Of a DNA stretch of 64,000 bases, positions 20,186 to 28,435 are shown one piece after another (within the stretch, counting starts at the first letter, position 1; each line of letters begins with the position of its first letter). The stretch is taken from assembly GCA_031761405.1 (NCBI GenBank), contig JASEVX010000007.1, positions 38,554,734-38,618,733 on the forward strand. The letters run 5' to 3'. The notes beneath the pieces are model-generated. The model did no database searches and had not been told where the DNA came from. It worked only from the letters and a program-made list of their open reading frames with translations. A program made the position numbers and the translations under genes. The DNA comes from Serripes groenlandicus (Eukaryota > Mollusca > Bivalvia > Cardiida > Cardiidae).

Positions 20186-22555
20186 ATGGCTAATATCAAC
20201 ATTAATTCTGCATCGGAGGAAGAACTCCATCTAATCCCAGGAATAGGCTTGAAAAAGGCCATTGCAATCATTAAGCACCGGGAAAAGTATGGTCAAGTGA
20301 CCAAACAGGCATTTTCACTGATGCTTATGGGGGAGGTACCAGATAATGTCTGGTTCATGTTGGACTTTAGTGTGCCTTCTAAAACTCCTATTGGTAGGAG
20401 TCCTCCAGGTCTTTTGTCACCTGGTTCTTCAATGAAGGACTTTTCAATGAATTTAGAAGCTGAAATTGATGAAGCAACGAAAACGATACAGAGGTTGCTG
20501 TCCTACAGTGAACCCAAATCCTCTGATTTCGAAATTCTGATTTCTCAATTACCACAAACACCTAGTCTGCCGAAAAGCAAACCTAAGTTCAAAGAACCAA
20601 TGGAACATAAACAAAGAACACCTACTTTCATTAAATCTAAAATGCCAAACCCCAATCAAAATTCCGAGCAGGCTATTGTCAACCCTGAGTTGGGTTATTT
20701 AAAAGAGTTGCAGCAAAAAACACAACAGCAAATAAATGATTTGCAACTCATGCTACAGGAGCAGCAGCAAGTTCAGCTTGTAATCAGAGATAGTGCGATG
20801 AAAGGTTTGTCGTCTTTTAGACCCAAACTTGAAAACCCAATGTCCACAGGTCACCAGTCTTTTAGGCGTGACGTAGGGCAGGTTGAAAGAGACTATAGGG
20901 AAAAGTCAGGGGGCCCAATTCTAGCTCGCCACATAACAAAATCTAGAAAAACAATACCTGGAGTCCATATGTTGGACTTTAGTGTGCCAAAGTCTAAAGG
21001 TGCGGCATGTATGACTCCTATAAGTCAAGGATATACCAGTTCTTCAATGGACGCTTCTATGGTTTATTTAGAGGCTGAAATTGCAGATACGAAGAAGTCA
21101 ATTCAGCGTTTACTGTCATACAGTGAACCAAAAGAGTCCGATTTAGGAAGTATAATTTCCAAATTGGCTACAACGCCTTCTTATCATCCATTAAGTATGC
21201 ATGTATCAGGCAGTATCCCTAAAGTCAAAGCACCAAAAGCACAGAGGCAAAATGAAAGGCCTAAATTAATAAGACCAGAAATGGAAACCCCCAAGATAGT
21301 TAAATCTAAGCCTGCCACTTTTCAACATGACTTAGCATATTTAGAACAGTTGCAACAAAACACGCAACATCAAATTAATTTATTGCAACTCATGTTAGAA
21401 GAACAGCAGCAAATACAGCTTGCAATCAGGGAGTCTTTTAGATTCAACTCTGAAAATGAAATGGCCGCAGGTCAACAGTCTTTTAGACAGGACTTGGGTC
21501 ATGCTGGTGAAAGGTTGGTTAATCAACAGTCTGATGCATGTGTTCATGTGAGCCCGGTTCTATCTCATGTTTCAAGTTCGAGATCAACTCGGACTAATAT
21601 TCCATCTGAAAAGGTGTTTACACATAGAAAGGGATACCCAAACTCATCAAGATCACGGTCGAGTTATGAGTCATGTTCGCCCTACAAACATTCAAAACAC
21701 TACCAAAATTGTCAAAGAAAGAGTAGTCGTTCTTCAACGAAGCGTGATGTGTCTTTTAGATATCACTCCAATGAAAGACACGGAGATCCAAGGAGATTGC
21801 CAAAGAATCTCCGATATAACGGAAAAACTAGCTGGATTTCATTTAAGCGAATTTTTGAGAGTTACATGTCTGTTTTGAATTGGGGTGAGCAGGAGTGCCA
21901 GGACTATCTGACATGGAGCCTTGAAGGAAAAGCTCTTGATTTTTTCATGATTTCAACTAAAATGGGTGAGCGTTGTTCCTTCAAAAATATAATGCGGAAA
22001 CTTGAAATGAGATACGGCTCCAGTGAGTTGACAGAAATGGCTAGGGTCAACTTTCAGCAGGCAATGCAAAAAGCGGAAGAGTCTCTGGAAGACTGGGCGG
22101 ACCGGGTTATGACATTGGCTACATCAGCCTATAGAGATCTCCCGGAAAGTCATAGAGTGCAAGAGGCTGTTTCTAAATTTTGTCAGGGCTGTGTGGATAA
22201 AAATGCGGCAAAGCATGCTTGTTTTGAGCATCCCCGCAATATCCAAGAAGCCCTGAATGCAGTGAAACACCATCAATACATATCACAGGCTGTGGATGGT
22301 CAAACAACTTCTGGTCGCCGCACCAGTAATGACATATCTGTCAACCAAATTACACTTGAAGATGTCAAGAAGATGGTTGAAGATGTCATGAATTCCAAGT
22401 GCTTTGATGGTGAAAAGAGTCCGGTAAAAGCTAGATACGGAGTGGAATGCTTCTTTTGCAAGAGCAAAGGACATTTTAAACGGGATTGCAGAAAATATGC
22501 TGATTGGTTGAGAAAGAAAGAAAACCAGGGGGCAGCAGTTAAAGACTTAGATTAG
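20186..22555 (+). CDS. gag: Gag polyprotein with N-terminal helix-hairpin-helix and CCHC knuckle
   Basis: Intact 789-codon frame. Residues 1-36 read as a ComEA-type helix-hairpin-helix (NINSASEEELHLIPGIG, then KKAIAIIKHREKYG), a DNA-binding fold unusual in Gag. Residues 58-235 and 262-440 are a tandem duplication: each has MLDFSVP, LEAEI, IQRLLSYSEP, a glutamine-rich coiled coil and QSFR. Residues 485-535 are Ser/Arg-rich. Residues 540-700 match the retrotransposon Gag core (YNGKTSW, LEGKALDFF, a long helical part). Residues 755-768 are a CX2CX4HX4C zinc knuckle that should bind the element RNA. The ATG is the first of the long frame, with a G at +4. No protease follows. The protein likely forms the capsid-like particle and, with two LTRs and enzymes in trans, could support mobility (inference). 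Confidence 0.9.
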   Translation: MANININSASEEELHLIPGIGLKKAIAIIKHREKYGQVTKQAFSLMLMGEVPDNVWFMLDFSVPSKTPIGRSPPGLLSPGSSMKDFSMNLEAEIDEATKTIQRLLSYSEPKSSDFEILISQLPQTPSLPKSKPKFKEPMEHKQRTPTFIKSKMPNPNQNSEQAIVNPELGYLKELQQKTQQQINDLQLMLQEQQQVQLVIRDSAMKGLSSFRPKLENPMSTGHQSFRRDVGQVERDYREKSGGPILARHITKSRKTIPGVHMLDFSVPKSKGAACMTPISQGYTSSSMDASMVYLEAEIADTKKSIQRLLSYSEPKESDLGSIISKLATTPSYHPLSMHVSGSIPKVKAPKAQRQNERPKLIRPEMETPKIVKSKPATFQHDLAYLEQLQQNTQHQINLLQLMLEEQQQIQLAIRESFRFNSENEMAAGQQSFRQDLGHAGERLVNQQSDACVHVSPVLSHVSSSRSTRTNIPSEKVFTHRKGYPNSSRSRSSYESCSPYKHSKHYQNCQRKSSRSSTKRDVSFRYHSNERHGDPRRLPKNLRYNGKTSWISFKRIFESYMSVLNWGEQECQDYLTWSLEGKALDFFMISTKMGERCSFKNIMRKLEMRYGSSELTEMARVNFQQAMQKAEESLEDWADRVMTLATSAYRDLPESHRVQEAVSKFCQGCVDKNAAKHACFEHPRNIQEALNAVKHHQYISQAVDGQTTSGRRTSNDISVNQITLEDVKKMVEDVMNSKCFDGEKSPVKARYGVECFFCKSKGHFKRDCRKYADWLRKKENQGAAVKDLD

Positions 22556-22603
22556 AAGTCACGTAGTTAGGAAACAACAAGCAGTAGTGTTCAAATGCAG
22601 CTG

Positions 22604-23865
22604 AACACTTTTAGTGTCAGTGCTGTAGAAAGTCATAACCCTGCCCAAAAGGCTTTTAGTCTTTCGGCATCACAAAATAAGTTGGAACACTTTTAGTGTT
22701 TATACTGGAGAAAAGCATGACTCTGTTGTACAGGCTTTTAGTCTTCGAACAGCACACATTTGCTTACAGGAACAGTCCTTTTATGAATCTGAAAACTTAG
22801 AAACAATTCAGGTTCATTTTGTATGTGCGGGATTTTCTTTCATCAATTTGAAGGTCGGGGAAAATGGTTATAGAAAACCTGTAATTGCTAGAGTTTCGCT
22901 AACTCAGTCGTACGTTGTCAGTGCACATGAAGAAGTAGCAATTCTATCCGAGGATCCAAGTTATGAGATGGCTTTTAGGCCAACAGAAGATTAAGATCTG
23001 GCCTTTGGCTAGGCTTTTAGTCAGCCAGAGCAGGAAGGCATGGTACAGCGGCTGTTCAAAATGACCGAGAATAATCCCTTCAAATGGGGAAAAGTGAAGC
23101 AGCAAAAGCTTCATTATTTCGGTTTAAGACGCTTCACAAGTAGATGTAGGTGCAGAAGTTATTCAAGTGCAGGATGGGTAAGAAAGGGTTATTGCTTTTA
23201 GTAGTTTCTCCTTAATTCCAGAGCAGAAGAATTTCTGCACCACCCGCAAAAAGCTACTTGCCATCGTTACCTTTATTCAACAATTTATGTTGTGTAAAAT
23301 CATATGGTAAGGACAGACCACTCCAGTTTCACCTGGTTGTTGGGGTTTAAAGAATCCTAGGACCAGCTCGCTCGATTGGTGGAGGCAACGCATCGAGCAG
23401 GTGCTAAACACGGTAATGCGGAGGCACTGTTAAGGATTCAAGATCCTTTAAGTCCGTGTTCAGATTACATAGCTGGTATTCAACCTGCGGATCTGCCTAA
23501 GGGGTACAAAAACGGAGCAGATGCAGGGGACAGTAAACCAGGTTCAGTGGAAATAAATCGCGGGAAGCATAATAGAGAATGCCGCAAGTTACTTTAGTAA
23601 CAATAAATCAGTACAGAGAGATCTTTTAGATTCTCTGCCATAAAGGAGTTGATGTGTGGACGATCTTTTAGATGTCTATGAACACTACATTGGAACTGAC
23701 TTAAAGTGAGCTTTTAGCTCTATGTAGATGAAGCAAACAGAAGGGCTTTTAGCCTACTGTTTTGGACAATGTGAGCTTTTAGCTCTTTACAATACAAATC
23801 AGCTAACCGAATGGCTTTTAGCCAACTGTTTACAGGAATCGGCTCACCGGATGGCTTTTAGCCTT
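22604..23865 (+). other. Array of ~14 hairpins with constant C-TTTTA-G core
   Basis: CTTTTAG occurs about 14 times in 1.26 kb, nearly always inside a short inverted repeat: ACAC/GTGT (22,605), AAGGC/GTCTT (22,650), AACAC/GTGTT (22,686), AGGC/GTCT (22,732), TGGC/GCCA (22,969), GGCTaGGC/GTCaGCC (about 23,018), TGC/GTA (23,193), GAGAGATC/GATtCTCT (about 23,617), GAC(g)ATC/GATGTC (23,660), GAGC/GCTC (23,708), GGGC/GCCT (23,733), GAGC/GCTC (23,773), TGGC/GCCA (23,812) and TGGC/GCC (23,852). Stems differ but stay complementary. Five more CTTTTAG copies lie inside gag, in frame as Ser-Phe-Arg. Confidence 0.8.
23185..23436 (+). pseudogene. pol: Broken pol remnant: RNase H end
   Basis: One frame reads AFSSFSLIPEQKNF then CTTRKKLLAIV, the RNase H signature of Ty3/gypsy pol. 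After a frame change it reads RTDHSSFTWLLGFK, a stop, then QLARLVEATHRAGAKHGN and AEALLR, corresponding to the conserved end of that domain. At least one frameshift and one stop break it, and the reverse transcriptase and integrase regions are absent. Confidence 0.75.
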
Positions 23866-23954
23866 CATGAGAATGAATTCAGATGTGACTGGACATAAGA
23901 ACACCACTATGGACATATTCCTGGCCTTAAAGTAACCTACGTCCAAGGCCTTTC

Positions 23955-23972
23955 AGATAAAGTCGGGGGGAA
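23955..23972 (+). promoter_or_regulatory. Polypurine tract
   Basis: 'agataaagtcggggggaa' directly abuts the 3' LTR, where plus-strand DNA synthesis is primed. One pyrimidine pair interrupts the purine run. Confidence 0.65.
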
Positions 23973-24206
23973 TGTTGTGACGCGTTGTGACGTCTACACA
24001 ACCCTCGAACCCATAGTGGCGCGAATAGTTGATATGGGGAACCAGTCCATCCGGGGAATCATTCTGACTTCCAGCTGGCCTAGAGATAGACGTGAAAGCC
24101 GATAATCACTAGAAGCGAAGAAGAAACAACCATACCACAGAATTATACAGGTATAGCACCCTGGTGAGGTTCATCAATTCACGTAAGACCTATACGGATC
24201 ACTTCA
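23973..24206 (+). repeat. 3' LTR, 234 bp
   Basis: Same sequence and length as the 5' LTR. It is followed by 'taaactaaaac', which does not match the 5' flank. Confidence 0.93.
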
Positions 24207-24275
24207 TAAACTAAAACTAGAGCTGAAAATTATCGTTTGAACTACTCAAAAAGAATTAAAGAAAAAAGAAATTAC

Positions 24276-24330
24276 CTTTAAATGTCTGCCTCCATGAATC
24301 CAGTTCCTTTTCGTAATCACGGGTACCCAT
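24276..24330 (-). CDS. Possible first coding exon of a minus-strand gene
   Basis: The minus strand reads a good start context (ACAAAATGGG), 18 codons (MGTRDYEKELDSWRQTFK) and a strong donor (AAAG|GTAATTT), leaving phase 1. There is no signal peptide, so it does not suit the PLXDC-like membrane protein further left. An ACGTCA (CRE-like) site lies 80 bp upstream at 24,409. I do not recognise the protein, and chance open frames of this length are common. Confidence 0.3.
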
Positions 24331-24825
24331 TTTGTCACTTATAATGTTTTAAATGTCCAATAAATCAATTTATCTCCAACATGTCCAAGTATAAAAGCGA
24401 TGTTGTTCACGTCATCTTAGAAATTTCACAGACACCATAATTAACATTACACACAAATATCTCAGTCCCATCTTGCAAATTAACATTACTTAAAATGACT
24501 TCATAAGTGTATGAATCACTCAGTTCGAAAGTATTTCCGCTGGTATGAAAAAGTCGATTATTTCTCCATTTTGAGCGGAAATGGACCGTCAAGGACTATC
24601 CTTTTCAACCAAACACTTTTTACACTAGAGTATTTTGTTCGATTTTTTTTTCGGTTCGCCAACTCCAATCAATCAATCAGATAGGCATAATAATCCGTTC
24701 GATATCTACGAATAGAAAATGGCAGCAATTTTAATTTTCTGTAATAAAGTCATATTTGCATTATTAAAATTGTGTTCCAATTCAAGTTGGAAATATATAG
24801 TATTTTAAGCATTGTCTCCAGTACT

Positions 24826-25006
24826 CAAATGTCATCGTATGAGAAAATTCGAATAACCCCACAGAGGACCGTGTTACTATAAATAGCCTCTCTATATGAT
24901 ATTATATAACAATACGTTATTATTATACTATATGAACCATATAGTGGCCATTTATAGTAACACGGTCCTAGGTGGGATTCCCCAAATTTCTCATGCGAAA
25001 TCATTA
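24826..25006. mobile_element. Foldback MITE next to the MULE
   Basis: GGACCGTGTTACTATAAAT at 24,866 pairs with ATTTATAGTAACACGGTCC ending at 24,968. Outside it, 'gtatgagaaa' and 'tttctcatgc' extend the arms imperfectly to about 24,826 and 25,006. The loop is AT-rich. Confidence 0.65.
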
Positions 25007-25010
25007 TGGT

Positions 25011-25019
25011 CACTTTTAT
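25011..25019. repeat. 9-bp target duplication of the MULE, left copy
   Basis: CACTTTTAT, repeated at 28,084-28,092. Eight to eleven bp is typical of Mutator-like elements. Confidence 0.8.
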
Positions 25020-25705
25020 CGGTGTCACTAAACAGAGTCTGGTAGAGTCTGGTCGTCAAATATCCCAGTATATCACTGTTTTGTTCTGTTTTTGTATTGA
25101 AATGAATGAAATAACGTGTAATTGTATCATATAAATAAAAATGTATTTGCTTATTTCATTTCATTTTCGAGTGAATATAGAAATTATATGCGTGAACACG
25201 GACACTGGTAGAGTCTGGTCATTATTAAGCAATAAATACAAAGTTTTATACGATTTTTAAGATATAAAAAGTTTAATTCGATTTATATGTGTCATATTAT
25301 ATATTTATTTCTTATATTATTTCAGCTGATAATCGGGAAAATAGTGGAAGATTGAGGATTTTTAACGATAACAATGTGTTTCGTAAATCAAAATGGCTGA
25401 CGTGAAATTTCTGTTTATAATGCGGCAATATCGCACATCCTGAACGAGTAATACACTAACTTATCTCTCTATTATGCGTCAACTAATTGATTAGGTGTGA
25501 TCAACCAGGGACACTATATTACATGTAATATAGTGTCCCTGGATCAACAGATTATAGTTATAATTATATTTTAACAATACCAAGATTTTAAATGTATGAA
25601 AACTACTAGATTCGAATAATTTTATGTCTTATATGTCATTAACGTTAATTAAACCAAATACTTAGAGAGCTATATACTTACTTAAAAGTAATTCATCTGA
25701 AATTA
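25020..25705. repeat. MULE left terminal inverted repeat
   Basis: Pairs with 27,424-28,083 over its whole length with scattered differences. A 38-bp palindrome plus a 5-bp duplication (25,500-25,547) is present here and absent from the right arm. Confidence 0.8.
25505..25542. mobile_element. 38-bp perfect palindrome inserted in the MULE arm
   Basis: Arms CCAGGGACACTATATTACA and TGTAATATAGTGTCCCTGG meet with no loop. ATCAA flanks it on both sides (25,500-25,504 and 25,543-25,547). The other MULE arm reads straight through 'gatcaacagatta', giving an empty site. Confidence 0.8.
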
Positions 25706-26569
25706 AAGAGAGTGTGTAGTTACTACATTCCGCAAAATATAGAATCAAACTAAAACCATATTTGCATTTTTTTTTTAAAATATGCAAAAATATTTTAACT
25801 TGAAAAATAAATATATATCCTGATATAGTTCATAAAATTCATTTTGCGAAATATTGTATTCAGGCCATACCACGTGGAGGAACTCTCTCATGGTCCAACA
25901 GTTAATATTTGGATCTATATTATATCATTTTGGGAATTTTATTCTATGTTTTCCATTTTAGGTTACCAAAATAGAGCCCGTGCGCCTGAACCCGGGCCGT
26001 AAATGACCCTACACAGAGCTCCATTTTTTAATTTTTTTATTCTATGATTTTGAACGGCCGTGTCTGCACCACTGTTGAGCGTGCTTGCTTAGGGTGCTCG
26101 CAGCGCTTGTTTAGTATGCAGACATTGGCAACATGTGAACCCGGGGCCAACATTACCCACGAAACTCATAAGTCAATATAGAGCCCTTCCCCCGCCAGCT
26201 CGCTATTAAATCGAGTGATACGCAAAGGACAAACCAGGAATTCTCCCTTAACACATTTGTCTCAACCCGAATCTCTAACATATGTATGCCGGTTTCTTTT
26301 GTATCCTCAAGATTTAGGTGTGTTTGATTCAATTCGTTTCTAATTGGTGACGTGATCTCATTTTAGGTTAACAAAAAAGACCCTACACAGAGCTCCATTT
26401 TTTTGGATTTATATTCATTGTTTATGGTTTATATTTTCCGCTTCTTTATGTCTGCTTCCTGGTGACATAACCAGTACTCAAATTTAAACCCGGTCCTAGC
26501 GTTAACATTTTAGACAGATATAGAGGAATTATTGTTGTAAATGTCGAATGTACAACTTACATACAGGTA

Positions 26570-27473
26570 TTAGCGAATGATTGATAAAAAATATATTGTT
26601 GTTGGTTTGCAACTAAAATATGCAGTCCTTTTAACATGAATGTGTTTCAATATAATCTGTGTTTTTTTATTTTCAATTGTGTATGTTTTGCAATTTTTTA
26701 GGCGTTTGCGCGTGCCGAGTTTTCGTTCAATTCTCGTAATGGAGGGTAATGTTAGTTGCTTATCTGTTGATGTGATGTTTGAAATGTGATGCGACTTATA
26801 GTTCAATAATTTCATAAATCGCCTTGATCTCTGGTCAGGACTTAACTGTGTCCATGTAGCATGAGAAACGTGTAGCACCGACGCTTGTGTCGCCAAACAA
26901 TATTTACCTGATTCGTGCATTGCGCCTCTCACATCAAGAGTTTGACACTGTTCAAGTTCTTGTAACTTTTATATCATGTCGGGCAATTTCTGGACTACCC
27001 AGTTTGTCGTCCTTTTGATAACATGGTTGTACGACTCATTTGCATTATTAAACCATTGTTGTGGTAGCCAGGAATGTTTGAGTTTGGGGAGAAACATATG
27101 CTTCTCCAAATTGGTAAGTATCCGTTGCAAATATGTCAAATTTGGATGTGTATTGGATATTTCTTGGTCCATTTCTGTGAATGAAGTTGCAGTTTGAGCA
27201 CTTAAGATACCATTAGGACCGAAGAGTTTACAAATAATGCGGTTAACCTCAGGTTGAGGAAGACACTTACTGCCGGAGTAAATTTACCGCATTATCCTTC
27301 AAATGTTTCGCGCAAAGAACTCTTGTGGCTTGTGGGAAACATATGTCAATGGCTTTACAAGTCGAAAACTCTTCGTAGGAACAAAATATTAATTTACTCT
27401 GGTCGATGTCACTCAATTTATCCTGCAATTTCATATGAATTACTTTTAAGTAAGTATATAGCTCTCTAAGCAT
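26570..27473 (-). pseudogene. Broken MULE transposase (C-terminal half)
   Basis: First minus-strand piece (27,473-27,267) has a MULE-domain stretch (FPQATRVLCAKHLKDN). After a frameshift, the second piece (about 27,260-26,969) has WFNNANESYNHVIK and NWVVQKLPDMI, typical of the end of MULE transposases. A TAA at 26,969-26,971 precedes a third piece in the same frame (to 26,570) with a basic tail. The gene starts inside the right inverted repeat, so the catalytic N-terminal part is lost. Confidence 0.7.
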
Positions 27474-28083
27474 TTGGTTTAATTAATGTTTATGACATAT
27501 AAAACGTAACATTATTCCAATCTAGTAGTTTTCATACATTTAAAATCTTGGTAATTATAACACTAATCTGTTGATCACACGTAATCAATTAGTTGGCCCA
27601 TAATAGAGAGAGAATTTGGTGTATTACTCGTACAGGATGTACGATAGGGCCGCATTATAAACAGAAATTTCACGCCAGCCATTTTGATTTACGAAACACA
27701 ATGTTATCGTTAAAAATCCTCAATCTTCCACTATTTTCCCGATTATCAGCTGAAATAATATAAGAAATAAATATATAATATGACACGTATAAATAAAATT
27801 AAACTTTTTATATCTTAAAAATCGTATAAAACTTTGTATTTATTGCTTAATAATGACCAGACTCTACCAGTGTCCGTGTTCACGCATATAATATTTCTAT
27901 ATTCACTCGAAAATGAACTAAAATAGGCAAATACCTTTTATTTTTTTATTTACATGATACAATAGCACTTTATTTTATTCATTCAATACAAAAACACAAC
28001 AAAACAGTGATATAGTGGGATATTTGACGACCAGACTCTACCAGACTTTACCGGACTCTACCAGACTCTGTTTAGTGATACCC
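27424..28083. repeat. MULE right terminal inverted repeat
   Basis: Reverse complement of the left arm. Its tip has four 'agactctaccagact'-type words against two at the left tip. Confidence 0.8.
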
Positions 28084-28092
28084 CACTTTTAT
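28084..28092. repeat. 9-bp target duplication of the MULE, right copy
   Basis: CACTTTTAT, identical to 25,011-25,019. Confidence 0.8.
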
Positions 28093-28390
28093 TATATCAT
28101 ATGGGCAATACAGAGAGATTGTTTTTTGTTTTGTTATCAAATGAAAACTCGGACGCCTTTGGTTCAGTATACGTATTTCAATCTAAAATATTTGATTACA
28201 AAAATTTGCTTTTTTAATTTTGATTTAGATTTTTACTTGGCTTGATAAAATATTTAGTCACGTGACCTATACTGCTTGTGATGTTATGTGGGATTATTAT
28301 CGGGATATACATGCTTTATTAAGTATGATGGTTCACTCTATCATATTTCCGGTACCTAAGTTTATATTTGATAAAAACTTTCAAGCAAAC

Positions 28391-28428
28391 CAGAGACATA
28401 TAAATATATATGTGTTTATATGTCTCTG
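28391..28428. mobile_element. 38-bp palindromic micro-insertion with 7-bp target duplication
   Basis: CAGAGACATATAAA and TTTATATGTCTCTG enclose a 10-bp loop. AGCAAAC flanks it at 28,384-28,390 and 28,429-28,435. Confidence 0.75.
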
Positions 28429-28435
28429 AGCAAAC

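Larger units (their letters stand above)
19387..24206 (+). mobile_element. Non-autonomous Ty3/gypsy-type LTR retrotransposon (gag only)
   Basis: 4,820 bp: 5' LTR (19,387-19,620), primer-binding-like site, leader with hairpin repeats, intact gag (20,186-22,555), a 1.4-kb 3' region with a broken RNase H remnant and a hairpin array, a G-rich polypurine tract, and the 3' LTR (23,973-24,206). The LTRs read as identical, so the copy is young, yet protease, reverse transcriptase and integrase are absent. It would have needed enzymes supplied by an intact relative. The organisation resembles terminal-repeat elements with a gag gene described in plants. No matching target duplication flanks it (tggac before, taaac after). 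It lies in unassigned DNA upstream of the PLXDC-like exons. Confidence 0.9.
25020..28083 (-). mobile_element. Mutator-like element (MULE) with long terminal inverted repeats
   Basis: 3,064 bp between perfect 9-bp duplications of CACTTTTAT. The inverted repeats run about 25,020-25,705 and 27,424-28,083. The tips carry repeated 'CAGACTCTACCAGAC' words: two clustered near the left tip, four near the right. A broken transposase lies on the minus strand (26,570-27,473). Its N-terminal half is not visible, so this is an internally deleted, non-autonomous copy. Confidence 0.85.

Noticed and set aside
20186..22555. Domesticated cellular gene instead of an element gag
   Set aside because: It lies between two identical LTRs with a primer site and polypurine tract, and has a Gag core and CCHC knuckle. 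Nothing suggests host co-option.
24825..25028. Minus-strand gene of 67 codons
   Set aside because: It is fully explained by the foldback MITE at 24,826-25,006.
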